In this document: piece by piece, positions 22,750 through 34,800 of the stretch
Layout of the letters: every line of letters starts with the position of its first letter
Position numbering within the stretch: position 1 is the first letter of the stretch
The notes under the pieces: model-generated
Told to the model about the DNA's origin: nothing
Database searches by the model: none
The model's input: the letters and a program-made list of their open reading frames with translations, nothing else
Program-made: the position numbers and the translations under genes
Assembly (NCBI GenBank): GCA_030278955.1
Contig: JAOANR010000014.1
Span: 21,206,068 to 21,270,067, forward strand
Source: Hygrophila difformis
Taxonomy: Eukaryota; Streptophyta; Magnoliopsida; Lamiales; Acanthaceae
Length of the DNA: 64,000 nt
Reading direction: 5' to 3'

Positions 22750-23341
22750 CAGGATACAACAGATTCTTCGTCGGCGAACTAGAACTATTTTTATGAATGC
22801 TTTGAGTGTTGGATTTTCGAATTTTAATGAATGAAGCATGGCAGCAGGTTATTTATAAAAGGCCGAGAGTTGTGTTGTTTCAATGAAACGACGCAACGAT
22901 TCGTTTGAATATGCAGCCATTCATTTGAATACGCATCCATTCGTTTGAATTCGCTGCTCTTCATTTGAATTCGCACATTTCTGTTTGAATTCAAAACTCT
23001 CTGCCAAAGGCTGTGCCGGTTCACTCAAATTCGTAGAAGAAATAAATAAAATATTTAAAGCTCAAAAAAGCAAAAACCGGGTTGATCAGGCCCGCGATGC
23101 TCAAGGCTTTTTCAGTCCGGCATTCGTGTCCGCAGGTCGTGCTTGCATACGAGCCAAACCTTTTTGGGCTCGGATCTGCACCCCCCCTGCGCGCACGTAG
23201 CCCATGGAGCATAGCATTATTTATTTCATTCTAAACTCAATAAAGTGTATCCCTATATAAAGAGAGAAACTTTCCCTTCTCTATTCAATGTGGGATACTC
23301 CCATTCACCTTAATGGGCCAAAAGGCCTTTTATTTCCAACA
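22750..23341 (-). mobile_element. Copia array LTR 4, truncated
   Basis: Begins at CAGGATACAACAG, corresponding to about 120 bases inside LTR 1, and ends with the proper CCAACA terminus at 23341. It has only five 20-bp units (22896-22990). A short TTTCC/CCAGG overlap at the junction suggests microhomology joining. Confidence 0.8.
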
Positions 23342-23346
23342 CACTA

Positions 23347-24117
23347 TGATGTATATATAGCTTCTATTCTTCCAATTACAAGTTCCCTAACGAATTGTAA
23401 GGGACTGTTGAACACCGGGAACAAGGCACAAACTTCTTTTCGTATCCACTTCAAGGTTCCCCAGCCTTCAAGCTTAATATCAAGTTCTTCCAAGATCTCT
23501 AAGCATGCAAAATAGTTAGTTTCCACAGAAAACAAGCACAATAGGTATAATTTATACCTATTTTAGTTAGGCTCAGGAAGCCCAATCCAGCAAACACCCA
23601 ACCAGAGAGCCTTCACAGGGACGATTCAAGGTAGAGGCAGCTACACTCAATGATGTGCCACTTAATAGACGGGACAACCCTTTAGACCGTCGGAATCGTA
23701 CCCAGCCCAGAGTAGACAAACATAAGGGTCTCAAACCCACACCGGACAGCCCTCTACCCGGCGTCACACAACCTTTCCCCATGGACCTCCTCACACAGTT
23801 AATAATTTATTCTTACTTTGTACACTAATATATATTTACATCAAATAATAATTATCCTTACAGAAAATATTGTGTCCAAAAATTTTGAGAAACTTTTAAC
23901 AGGACGAATGAAATATTAAACTCTATACTTTGTAAAATATAACACTAAAATAAAAGAAAAATTAAACCCACAGACTGCCGACCTAATTATTTAAAAATGA
24001 GTAAAAGAAAGTAAAAAGAAAAGAAAATTAAAGAATATTCTAATTGAAAAGTACAACGTTTATATAGCATTTTAAAGGCAAATTCATTAACTAGTTTGGG
24101 TAAGGTAAATTTAATCC
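23347..24117. other. Low-copy flank, no gene identified
   Basis: A 65-codon minus-strand frame (23344-23541) looks protein-like (LEILEELDIKLEGWGTLKW), but I do not recognise it. It ends near the array insertion point, so an exon may have been split there. The rest is AT-rich. Confidence 0.35.
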
Positions 24118-24260
24118 CCATTGACCATTCTTTCTTTTAAGATTCCTCCCAATTTCAAAAGTTATCCTTTATTTCTCGAAAAAATCATTTCTCAGTAGAG
24201 AAACCCATTGACCATTCTTTCTTTTAAGATTCCTCCCAATTTCAAAAGTTATCCTTTATT
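24118..24260 (+). repeat. 56-bp direct repeat before the LINE
   Basis: CCCATTGACCATTCTTTC and the following bases occur at 24118-24173 and again at 24204-24260, nearly identically, 86 bases apart. The second copy directly leads into ORF1. They may be 5' UTR monomers of the LINE or a duplication at its 5' end. Confidence 0.8.
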
Positions 24261-24275
24261 CTTTTTGCTCTCAAT

Positions 24276-25413
24276 ATGCCCTCGTCTCCCCGTGACCCTG
24301 ATCCCTCGCCGCCGGGGGCGGCGTATGCGTTTTCTTTTGCTTTCAAGAGTGGTGCTTCAGTCTCCTTCCGAGACATGGTGTTGGGAGGGAAGAGCGCCCC
24401 GACTGCGCCTTTGGCTTCGGATCCGGAAAAAGATAAACTGGTGGTTTTGGACTTTATCGACGGGGATAGGCTTAAACCACGAATCTCTATTGATCCCCAA
24501 GTGGAGTTGCGGTTGCGACAGCCATGGGAGGATGCTCTCATTATCTTCATTATGGGAAAGAAGGTTGGGTTTTTGGCTTTGGAAAAACGTCCTGCCAGGG
24601 TGTGGAAAGCCCGGGGTTTATTTTCTATGATAGAGCTGGATGCTGGGTTTTTCCTGGTGAAGTTTCACAATGCGGCGGACCGTACGAGAGTGCTCAATGA
24701 AGGTCCATGGATGGTCTTTGACATTTACTTGACAATCATGCCTTGGAAGCCAAACTTCAAGGCGAGTGACAAAGCTTCTCCCAAAACTGTGGTATGGGCT
24801 AGGTTCCCAGGGTTGGGAATGGAGTTCTATGATGAGTTTATTTTAACGAAGATGGCAGCGGCGTTAGGTACTCCGGTCAAGGTGGACAACATGACTAAGG
24901 GTTTCCAACGTGCGAAATATGCTCGTGTTTGCGTGGAAGTTGACCTGGATCTTCCACTGGTATCGAGTGTCCTGATTGGTGGGGAATGGCAAAAGGTAGC
25001 TTACGAGGGGTTGCACCTCCTATGTTCGAAATGTGGACGATACGGTCATGCGAGGCCAAAGTGTACCGTGGTGGATGACTCACCGGAGGGGGGCCAGTCC
25101 TTGACGCCGGTGGTGGTGCCAACGGTGATGGCTGAAAACCCTAATTTGACAGTTGGACTAGCGAAATCTACGAGAGAGGCTATGGAAACTGATTCTGGTG
25201 CTCGTAATAGTGGGGATACTTGCCTGGGGACAGAGGAAGTTTCTAAAAATAAGGAGTCGTTGGAGAGTGGGAAGGACTTCCCTAATAAGGAGGTTATTGC
25301 AAAAGATTCGGTTCCCTTACAAACCGACTGGATCGAATTGGATTAAGGTGGAGAGACGTAAGCCTACTGGGCTTAAAAAAAATAAAAGGCCTGGTGATTG
25401 GGGAGCCCAATAA
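24276..25413 (+). pseudogene. LINE ORF1: DUF4283 plus CCHC zinc knuckle protein
   Basis: The ATG frame at 24276 encodes 356 residues. Residues about 70-235 form the DUF4283-type domain common to plant LINE ORF1 (for example WARFPGLGMEFYDEFILTKM). A zinc knuckle CSKCGRYGHARPKC follows at about residues 248-261, then a Ser/Glu-rich tail. The expected family tail with a Trp and a basic stretch (NWIKVERRKPTGLKKNKR) lies in the next frame (25330-25413), so a frameshift near 25300-25330 truncates the protein. ORF1p coats the LINE RNA. The stretch 25414-25842 between the ORFs is Ser/Pro-rich in places but has no intact frame. Confidence 0.85.
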
Positions 25414-25842
25414 GAATGGGAAGAATCTTGAAAGGCCCAATCAACAGGGGTCGATGACCAAAGGAGGAGTTAAAATTTTTGCTCCTTGATCCCTAACTCT
25501 ATTACGGAAACAGGGGTCTCATCCTCAGAAACCTTCGCGCTCTGGTAAGGAGAAATTAGCGAGCTCCCTTCCATCCAACACTCCAAGGTCGCCGACAGCC
25601 AAGAGGTCTAGGCACTCCATGGATGCTAAATTAGTGGATAATGGTGAAATTGGGTGCAGACCACCGATCCAAACTCTGTCTGTGGCCGCTCCGAAAGGAG
25701 AAAAAAAAAGTGGGGTGATTGGTCCAGCTACGGTGAGGGAGGGGTCGCCTTCTTCCTCCTCTCCGATCGGGAAACCGCCGGACGAAGCGGTATCTATGCA
25801 GTGCTAGGGTTTGCTCCATCTTTCCCCTATCTTGTTTAATTA

Positions 25843-28800
25843 TGAATTTTAAACAATTTAAGCTGTTGTCGTGGAATGTTGGTGGTCTGGTAGGGATGCC
25901 GACTAGACGTATTCTTATTGATACTTTGCACAGGTTGGTTCCGGACATTGTTATTATTATGGAACCACAATCTTTATTTTATTAAATCTCAAATGTTATT
26001 CTTGAGGGAAGGATTCGAACCAGCTTGTATTAAAGCGGTCCGGAAATCGGGTGGTTTATGGGTTCTGATGAGAAGAGGGATCTCTATTCAGTCTTTGATT
26101 CTATATCAACGGGATAGGTTAATTTCTATCCAACTCTCCTCGGGTTCTCTTTCGTGGGTTGTCACTGCACTGTATGCCTATCCCCAATATGCGTATCGGA
26201 GGCAAACTTGGGAGGACATCCGTCAGCTTTCAGGTCTTGTCTCTGGTGCGTGGGTGATCCTCGGGGATTGGAACCAGATTGTTAGCTCTAATGAGGTCTG
26301 TGGGGGGCTCTTTAATGGCGCTCGAGCGGAGGAATTGTTGACCTTGCTCAATGACTGTGGGTTATCTACTGTTAACTCCCAAGGTAGCATTTTTACTTGG
26401 TCGCGGCCGCTGGGGGATTCACATAGAATTTTCAAACGGCTCGATAGGGTGGTGGGAAACATCGATTGGATTACCATGTTTCCTCAAGGTTTTGCTCAAA
26501 CTCTTCCAAGGATTGGCCCCGATCATTGCCCCCTGCTTCTTAATTGTGGGACACTACCAGAACCTCGAGCGGCCCCTTTTCGCTGGGACGCAACCTGGTC
26601 TCTTTCGCCTCATTTCCATAAGGTAGTCCAGAAGGCTTGGGATATGCCGTCTAATTCAATTTGCGAACAACTGAGTCATGTTCGGGCATCCTCCTTGGAA
26701 TTCAAACGGGAATATGGGGGGAACTTTAAATGGAAGAAGCTTAAGCTCTTAAAAAGATTGGAAGGGATTTCCCGCACATTGGAGAATGTTGACTCCCTTC
26801 GGCTGGTATTGTTGGAAACTGAATTAAAGAAGGAGTACGAGTTGGTGTTGGCCCAAGAAGAGCAATATTGGTTTCAACGCGCTCGGGATAAGTGGGTTCG
26901 GCTTGATGATAGGAACACGTCTTATTTTCATGCCAGGGCCAAGTCTAAACGTCATAGGGATCGTATTCATGGTATTGTTTTACCGGATGGCAATTGGAGT
27001 GAAGATAAATCTACCATAAGAAATCAGGCCCGGGATTGGAGTGAAGATAAATCTACCATAAGAAATCAGGCCCGGGAATATTTTAAAAAGATGTTTGAGG
27101 CTCCGGAGCACCCACCCATCTCTGTTGTGAACCCTATTTCCCAATTTCCTCCATTAGCCCCGATCAATCCTGGGGAGGGAGAGAAACTGGTGTCTGCCAT
27201 TACCAAGGAGGAGGTTGATCAGGTTGTTACTCAAATTAACGGGAACTCGGCTCCTGGGCCGGACGAGTTTCCTTGTCAATTTTTCAAGTCCTACTGGAAC
27301 ATTTTGGGGCCATCTGTGATCAAATTTATTCAACAAACGGTGGAGGACCGTTCCTTGCCTACGGAAATTACTAAGGCATTTATTTGTCTCATTCCTAAGG
27401 TAGTTCCGCCGGTCTCCCTCAAAGACCTTAGACCGGTTACACTTTGTAATGTGGCGTACAAGATTTTAACTAAAGTCTTGGTGAATAGAATTCGACCAGT
27501 GTTGCAGGGGTGTATTTCCCACCACCAAAGTGCTTTTTTGCCTGGGAGAGGGCCGATTGATAATGCCTTAACGCTGCAGGAATTATTGAGTTATTTGGTC
27601 GGGCCCCAGGGGCGGTTTCGTGGTATTATTCTTAAGATTGATATCGCCAAGGCATATGATAATGTCTATTGGCATTTCCTGGAAAAGTGTTTGTATGAGC
27701 TTCAGTTTCCTCAAGCGCTGATTGAACTCCTCATGGCCTGTGTTTCCTCTCCAAGTTACTCAGTTCTCTGGAATGGGTGGCCTCTTGAGGAATTCAAACC
27801 TGGGAAGGGACTTCTTCAGGGAGACCCCATTTCTCGCTATCTTTTCTTGATTATTATGGAAAAGTTGTCTACCATGGTTACTACTTTGGTGAATCAGGGA
27901 CTGTGGAAACCTATTCGGCTGTCTTGCAAAGGAGTTGAAGTGTCTCACCTCCTCTTTGCTGACGACCTTATTCTCTGTTCAATGGTTGACAAGGGGAGTA
28001 TCAGTTCGATCTCAAATACTCTCAAGGTTTTTGGACAGGAGTCGGGCATGATTCTCTACCCACTTAAATCATTAGTTTTCATCCCTTCGATTGTCCCAGC
28101 TGTTGACAGGCAGTGGATTGATGACTTGTTACACATTCCGGTGGTGGAGTCGTTGGGGAACTATTTGGGATTCCCAATGCTCACTGGCAGGACTCGGTGT
28201 TGCAACTACTCTTTTATATTGGATAAGCTTGATGCACGCCTTGAGGGATGGGCATCCAAACTGTTGAATAAAGCCGGCCGGCTTACTTTATGTCGCTCAG
28301 TTATGGCTGCCATACCTACTTACTTTATGCAGCTGCACTAGCTGCCTGACACAGTATGCTCAGCCATAGATCGTCGTATCAACAGATTTCTATGGAAAGA
28401 TCAAGTGGGAAAAGGGATCCACTTGGTGAAGTGGGACACTGTGTCTTCGTCTAAGAGAAATGGGGGGGCTGGGTCTCCGATGGGCTCGGCTTATGAATAT
28501 TTCTCTCCTGGGAAAATCATTTTGGCTATCCTGCATTCGCCCTATAAGCTGTGGGTGAAACTACTTCCAGACATTGGTGAGCCGATTAGATTTCTTTGAT
28601 CCCCTCCTATTCCTGGCAGATCTCGAGTGCTTAAAATTGTGCAGAAACTTATCCCTTTCCTGAGCCAGGGGTTTTCCATACGGGTTGGCAAGGGCGAGGT
28701 ATCGCTTTGGTTCTCTAATTGGTGGGACTCCTCCCAACTTGGCCCGAGGGTACCTTATGTCGCTGTTCAGGACTTGCACCTCCAAGTAAAGGATGTTGTC

Positions 28801-29960
28801 ACGAATGGAGTTTGGAACTGGGATAGGGTGTATTCCCCAATTCCTCATCAACTGCTCCAATCGATTTGTAGCTCGCCCCCACCACCCCTACAACAACTCG
28901 GTCCCTGATATTCTGATTTGGTCGCCTGGCAGGACACGGCGTTATTCGGTAAGTTCTGCTTACAATTTCTTGACTCAATCAAACGTAGATGGTTCTAGTT
29001 GGAGTTGGATCTGGAAGATTGAAATCCCAGAGAAATTTTCCTTTCTCCTTTGGCTATTGTGCCACGATGCTCTTCCCATTAATAGCCTTCGGTTTAAGAG
29101 GAGTCTTGCATCTTCTCCTCTTTGTACTCTTTGTGGCGTTGAAAGTGAAACTTAGTGTCACTGGTTGTTCTATTGTGGTTGGGCAAGACAGGTTTGGGAA
29201 TCCCTCCACATTGTGATTCCTCAAGACTGTGAGTCCATGAATTAAAACCACATCAGTGAATTCTTACAAGGGATGTTATGCGCATATGGTTCTTCTTTCT
29301 TGGCTTGCCTATGGGTAATCTGGATTGAGCGTAACGCTCGTGTTTTTACAGGCAAGCTCTGTTCTTACTGGAGCCTCAAACGCGATGTCCTTCGGTTGAA
29401 GGATGATCTGAATGTCGCCAAGCAGCCTGGTTTGTCGTCTCCACGGGAGTTGAGGCTCGTTCAATGCAATATGCATGGGGCCTGTGGAACCATTTTACAC
29501 GTGGATGGGAGCTCCTATGGGAATCCTGGCAGATCGGGATACGGATTTGTGCTTTGAGATGAACTGGTCAGTGGATCGGTGGGGGATGTGGGTTCCTGGG
29601 ACACATTCCAACACCTTCTCGGAGTTATCGGCCATGGTTGAGGGGTTGAAGTTCGCCATTCAGAAGGGGTGTAGCCGCATCAGCTGCTATTCTGACTCCC
29701 AGACTTGCATCAAGCTGATCGAGGAGCAGGATCCTTTCCACCCTCTAGTTGCTCTCATTGCTCGGGTTGTGGAGTTGCGTGGCACCTTTCAAAAATGTAC
29801 TATGTACCATGTGCTTCGAGAGGGGAACCACGTGGCAGACAGATTGGCAAAACATGGGGCGTCTATCGAAGACTTCTTCACCACCTGGGCCTTTCCCCCG
29901 GACTTTGTAGCCGGGGACTTAGCGGCGGATGCGTCCGGCGTTTATTTCCCCAGATTCTAG
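25843..29960 (+). pseudogene. LINE ORF2: endonuclease, reverse transcriptase, RNase H, broken
   Basis: The start at 25843 gives LLSWNVGGL and DIVIIMEPQ of the APE-type endonuclease. It frameshifts near 25975 into the long frame ending at 28341. That frame holds VILGDWNQI and IGPDHCPLLL (endonuclease), then RT with SAPGPDEFPCQFFK, RPVTLCNVAYKILTKVLVNR, GLLQGDPIS and FADDLILC. A TAG at 28339-28341 falls after YFMQLH, and coding sense continues beyond it. The Zn-binding region is broken near 29150. RNase H (29490-29860) shows HVDGSSYGNPG, ELSAMVEGL, CYSDSQT and HVADRLAKHG, with a frameshift near 29550. A 42-base in-frame tandem duplication lies at 26993-27076. ORF2p would nick target DNA and reverse-transcribe from the nick. 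Confidence 0.9.
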
Positions 29961-30051
29961 CTGTGATAGTTTTCATTTTCTTGCTGTAATTTTCCTTTCT
30001 TTCTTTTCCTTTTGTTATCTGGCTTCGGCTTTTCAAAAAAAAATAGAGAAA

Positions 30052-30283
30052 TTTGAAAATTAAAATTCAAATAAAATAAAATCCTTGAAAGATAGACCCC
30101 AATTTTGGGGCCTGTAGGCTGTAGCTCCTCATGGCCACTGCGCCGGCCCTGAACCGTTTGTAATCGTTTATACTCTATAATAGTACTGGAGTAATCATCT
30201 CTTGGAAAAACGAGAAAGTAGATCAAAAAGGCGTCAAGCTTGTTTCTAGGGCATACATTCTCCGAGTCGACGCGGCATCGATC
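30052..30283. other. Short spacer between LINE and gene copy 1
   Basis: Nothing coding is recognised. From about 30225 it becomes similar to the 5' flanks of the gene copies at 52970 and 56380 (CTTGTTTCTAGGGCAT). Confidence 0.5.
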
Positions 30284-30638
30284 ATGAGTGATCGTACTAC
30301 TAGGAGAAAGCTCCCGCGGGTTGATGGAAAAGTTGAGGCAAATTTGTGTGTGCCATTGCGCGCGCGTGTGTTTTGGACGAAAACTGGAAAGCGTAAGAAT
30401 TCAAATTGCAATGAAGGGAGAGGGAGAGGGAGAGGACGGAAACGCCGTGCATTGATGAAAACAAGAGAAGCTGATATGGCCGATGCTCGAGAAAATCTTA
30501 ACAAGTAGTAGTAATACTAATACCTCCTCTTCAGTCTCAGTATCAGTCTCAGTGCCTAGGCTATCTGCTGGTAGGTTAATTTCTTCAAAGATGTAATATT
30601 AGACGGCATAGTATCTTCAAACATGTGTTATCTACTGC

Positions 30639-30702
<64 letters not shown>

Positions 30703-30953
30703 GTAGATTTGTATCTTTATTAAATGTCTCTTTATTTATACAGGAACAGGAACTCAATTGACTAGTTGGGGCCATAGCCATACCAACAACGTTGAAAGTA
30801 TCACTTTAGGTGGGAGTAGCAGCAGCAGCTCAGATTCTGATGAAGACGAGGAGGAGTTTGACATTGACATGCCTGAATATGCAGGTTGTTGAGGGCATGA
30901 TAAAAGTGAGTGTATTCAAGCTAAAGAAAGTAATAGGAACATAGAATGGTGGG
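30284..30953 (+). pseudogene. Unidentified small gene, copy 1, 5' part (exons 1-2), split by Gypsy
   Basis: Exon 1 starts MSDRTTRRKLPRVDGKVEAN, is rich in Arg/Lys and matches copies 2 and 4. A 2-base loss relative to copy 2, near 30486, causes a stop (LNK) before the donor at about 30571 (CTGCTG then GTAGG). An (AAT)n tract lies in the intron. Exon 2 begins after TTTATACAG near 30750 and encodes a Ser/Asp/Glu-rich acidic stretch (SDSDEDEEEFDIDMPEYAGC), then TGA. The sequence breaks at 30953 and resumes at 43434 after the Gypsy insertion. I do not recognise the family. Confidence 0.65.
30639..30700. repeat. (AAT)n microsatellite
   Basis: About 20 AAT units in the intron of gene copy 1; copies 2 and 3 have only remnants at the same place. 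Confidence 0.9.
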
Positions 30954-31614
30954 TGTTTGGCTCTGGTGTAGCCAAGGACCTTTTTCTCCTCAAGGGAGGC
31001 TATCGGAAAAGGATCAAACCGATTACGGGTTCGAATTAACAATAATGCGCCCACAATTGAATGAATCTTCCTTGAATTGATCAACAATAACACGATACAA
31101 CGGAGAATCTGCCTGTTGTTAAGAAACAACGGCGGAATTCACCAAAAAACTGAGAACCAAACTACCAGCTGCTAAGGAGCAACGGTGGATTTGGAAATGG
31201 TAACCGCTACAAACTAGGCTAAATTCTAAGGAAAGCTGTAAAGGAAAGCTGTAAAGAAAGCAGTAAAGATAACAAGGAATTAAAATTGATAAAAGTAATT
31301 TGGGGGTTGGATTGATCTCTCTGATTTTGAGTGCGTCGACCCCTATTTATAGCCGGAGCTGGAATAACCGCTCTCCGGCTAACTCCTCTGAGCCGAACTC
31401 TTTCTCTCTTCAATTCGATTGTTTTGGTTTCGGCTACTTCTTCCCATTTCGGCCGAAATCTTTATCAGCTTCGATTTCCTTCCTTCGGCTTGCTATGTAC
31501 TTTCGGCCTTGCCAATCTTGAGCCCACCTTCTTCTTGGATTTCCCCTTTCTTCCGGCCCATGTCTTATGGCCCAATAGCTCTTTCGCGGCCCACTATTTC
31601 GTATGGCCCCAACA
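30954..31614 (-). mobile_element. 3' LTR of the Tat-lineage element
   Basis: TGTTTGG...CCCAACA on the plus strand, so TG/CA ends in both readings. On the minus strand a TATA box, CTATAAATAGG, lies at 31342-31352. Confidence 0.92.
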
Positions 31615-31630
31615 GATGCCCTCCTTACTT
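31615..31630 (-). promoter_or_regulatory. Polypurine tract of the Tat-lineage element
   Basis: The minus strand reads AAGTAAGGAGGGCATC just before the 3' LTR start TGTTGGGG. Confidence 0.6.
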
Positions 31631-31811
31631 GGGCGAATTGCTTCCATGCGAAAGAGCCCAAGTAACCTCCCTTTCTTCTTCCTTTTGGCGGTTATTTTCT
31701 CCTTCTCGAGGATGCTCTCCATCATTCCCCTATTTACGTAGCCCACCACGTAATCGGAGTGAACTGCCTTTCCAACTTCTCCTCTATCTCTCTCTCTTTC
31801 CACTTTCTCCG

Positions 31812-34800
31812 ATGGAAAATCCCTCTGCTCCTGTTACTGCCCTTTCTGCTGATCTTCTTAGAATTGAGAACTATTTTGCTTCTCAGTCCGCAGTTCGTCT
31901 CTTGCCTGAGGGCTTCTACGCCTTAGGACCGTTGGGCATTCCTGAGGATATTGATGAATGTACTGCTCGGATCTTTGAAAATCGTTCCGTTCTTCTGTAT
32001 GAGCCTTGTTTCTCTTCCAAGCTTTTCCCTTCATCTTTCGCTAATTGGTCTTCGCCCTCTCCTGATTATGTGGCGTGGTATCACCACCTTGAACCCCACT
32101 GTCGTGACTCTTGGCATAAGTCATATGTCTACCGTATGATTTCCCTTAGTACCTTGCCACTTCCCACAGATCTTCGCCCTATTCAGGCCCTTCTTTGCTT
32201 CTGGAATCCTTCTGTGAACTGTTTTTGTTTCCCTTGGGGGATGATGACTCCCACCATTCAGGACGTGAAACTTCTCCTTGGCCTCTCTGTTCGTGGGGAT
32301 AACCTCGCCATTATGTCGTTGCCCAAGGAGAAAAATACTGGCTTTTCCTCTGGCGATTCCTTTGCTAATTGGATCGTTTCCCATCAGAGTGATCCTATTT
32401 CGCCTGCTCCACACCCTTCAGAGCCTCTTGCGTTTATGATGTATTTTCTTACGAAATTCTTCTGGTGCGTTCCTTCCAAGGGTGTTCTCCTCGAAACACA
32501 CTCTTTTGCTTCGGCACTTCTTAATCATGTGACCCTGCCTTCAGCCGATTTCTTTCTCGCTCATCTGTATGCGGGTATTTCGGCTACTGTGTCGGGTTGG
32601 GAAAAAGGTTCGTCTGATAAAGCCCGTGGCCCGTTATGGTTCCTTTACTTGTGGTTAGTTTGGCACTTTCGCGACATTTCCCAATTTCCTCCCCATGATA
32701 TTCGTCCTAACTATTTCGTCGCTCCTGACCTTCTTAGAGCACCCCTTCCCCCTTTGTCGATCCCTCACTGGATCAACTATTTCCTGGGTCGTACTGCCGA
32801 TCAAGCCTTTTCTCAGTATCACTACCGGAACGCTGACTTTGCTTGGGTCAGGAATATTGTTACTTCCCCCTTCGGGACTCTTCTTCCTTTGGCTTTTGCT
32901 CAAATATGGAACAGGTGTATATTACCCCGCCCGATCTTCAATGGTTCCACATTTGTTCCTGCCAAGTCTGCTATTCCTTTTCAAGTTTACAACCCCCATC
33001 TGGTTAGCCGCCAATTCGGCTTTGGTCAAGACTTAGTGGAGGCCATCAGAGCCGGTAGACGCCTCTCTGTCTCTACCAGTCGTCAGCAATGCTCCCTCTA
33101 TCACAAACGTTTGATCTCCTTCAAGGTTTGGAAGTTTGTCGCTCGTCCAGGGTCTGTTACCTCCCGTTTCCAGTCTTGGTGGAATGGTGTTGCTGGCGTC
33201 TTTTTTAGTGCCAACCTTGATTCGGTTCTGCGGAGGGGTGGTTTCTCCCCCATTCTGGCATTCTCTACTGTCCATTCATCATCTCCGGGTTCCACTCCTC
33301 AGCGCATTCTCGGTTCGTCTTCCGCTTCTCGCCCTGGTATGTTTCTTTTCCTTTCCTTTCTTCTTCAGTTGTTGTTCGTTCTTTTTCCTTTATGTCTCAC
33401 TTATCCGATTTCTTCAGATGTTCCTTGCTCCTCTACTTCAGAACCTGGTCGAAAAAGGCCCGCTTCGCCTTCGGCCTCTCTCGTCGACTTTCTCCCTCCT
33501 ACTCAGACCAGGAAGCGTTCATCTCATTCACCGCTTGGCAGAATCCCTGCCTCCCTCTTTGCGGTTCGTTACACTATTTTTTCTCCTTTTCCAGGTTCCT
33601 CTCCTTCGACTAATTCCCTTTTCTTATTCTTGTCAGGTCCCACCCATTTTACCACAACCTGATGTTCAACCACTTCCAACTGTGGTATCGGTTCCTCCGA
33701 TAGCCGAATTTCGCACATCGGCCAGTACCAGTCATTTGGCTGTTCCCGCTAGTTCTCCTGCTGCTACCCCTCGTGGTTTGATCGCGAGTTCTACTTCGGC
33801 CGACCCTTCCGTCCCTCTTTCGGTCGATCGTCCTCAGCCTATTACGGATTCTGCCACACCTTCATCCTTAGTTGTTCCGACACCGTCTGGCTCCTTTCCT
33901 AGTGGTATGGCTGCTGATGAAACCCCTGCCGATCATATCCCTTTATCGCCATTTCCTGATCGGCATGTCTTGGACGATTTCTTTTCTCCTGCGTCTCTGG
34001 TTTTTCGTCCATCGGACCTTTCTACCCACCTTGGCGACTGTCTGGCCAGGTTATGCAATCTAATCGGCCGGCAATCTGACGTGGAATTCGTCAACCCTAA
34101 ACCGATCCTTATTCTTTTGTCTCATCTTGAGCAGCAATTTCATGACGAGATGGTATCTCTGAATCTGAATGGTACTCTTCAGATGATTACGAAGTCTGTC
34201 CTCTCGATGGATCAGGAACTCCTGGCTCACTTAAAGATGCGACATAAGCTTGCCGCCGAACGTGAGGCTGCAGCCTCTTCACGAGCCATCTTTGACAATT
34301 ATTCTGCAGAGTATCGGGCTCAAATGAGTAAGCTGTCTGAAGTGGAATCTCAGGAGCTTAAACAGTCCGAGGATCTTGCTTTGATTCGATCTGAGATAGC
34401 CAAGCTCCAAAGACAAGAGAAGGATTTAGAATTAACTTTGGCTCACACTAAGCGAAAATCGGCCGATCTGAAACAATCGATCAAAATTCTTTGTCAATCG
34501 GCCGAAGCTCCTAGGGCCAAGATCTTGGATTCTCAGGAGGATGCTTCTTATTTGGCCATGCGGATCAGTTTCAACGATTACATTATTGGTACCTTCCAAG
34601 AAAAATGGGCCGAAACCCAGTCCTTAGTTGGTCAACTGGATTCGGCCATTAAGAGCCTTGGTGGGCACAGTGTTGTTCATGTCCTTTCTCCACATGTCTT
34701 GTTTCCTTTGGACCCCTCCGAAATAGAGTCCTCCCCTTCGGGCGATAACACACCTTTGCCAATCATTCCTTCAGGTACCTTGCTTCCTTCTATTTCCTGT

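Larger units (their letters stand above)
12968..23346 (-). mobile_element. Tandem Copia array: LTR-body-LTR-body-LTR-partial LTR
   Basis: Two Copia bodies on the minus strand share LTRs. LTR copies lie at 12973-13741, 17398-18327, 21983-22749 and 22750-23341 (the last truncated). The outermost bases are CACTA at 12968-12972 and CACTA at 23342-23346, so the whole 10.4 kb is flanked by one 5-bp TSD. That fits a single insertion later expanded by unequal exchange, or a tandem intermediate that integrated. Both bodies carry frameshifts and stops. The two bodies are closely similar and share the same internal deletion from gag into integrase. Confidence 0.85.
24204..30043 (+). mobile_element. Near full-length L1-type LINE (RNase H-bearing plant lineage), defective
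   Basis: Order: ORF1 (nucleic-acid-binding), ORF2 with endonuclease, RT, Zn-binding region and RNase H, then a 3' UTR ending CTTCGGCTTTTC and an A-run. A candidate 8-bp TSD is TAGAGAAA at 24196-24203 and 30044-30051; it is short, so the 5' boundary is tentative. ORF1 has a late frameshift, and ORF2 has at least two frameshifts and stops, so the copy is not autonomous. Confidence 0.85.

Noticed and set aside
31419..31811. N-terminal extension of the antisense PMD frame into the LTR and leader
   Set aside because: It is the plus-strand reading of the 3' LTR, also found as an open frame in the 5' LTR copy (43238-43501), and has no domain. The ATG at 31812 is a better start.
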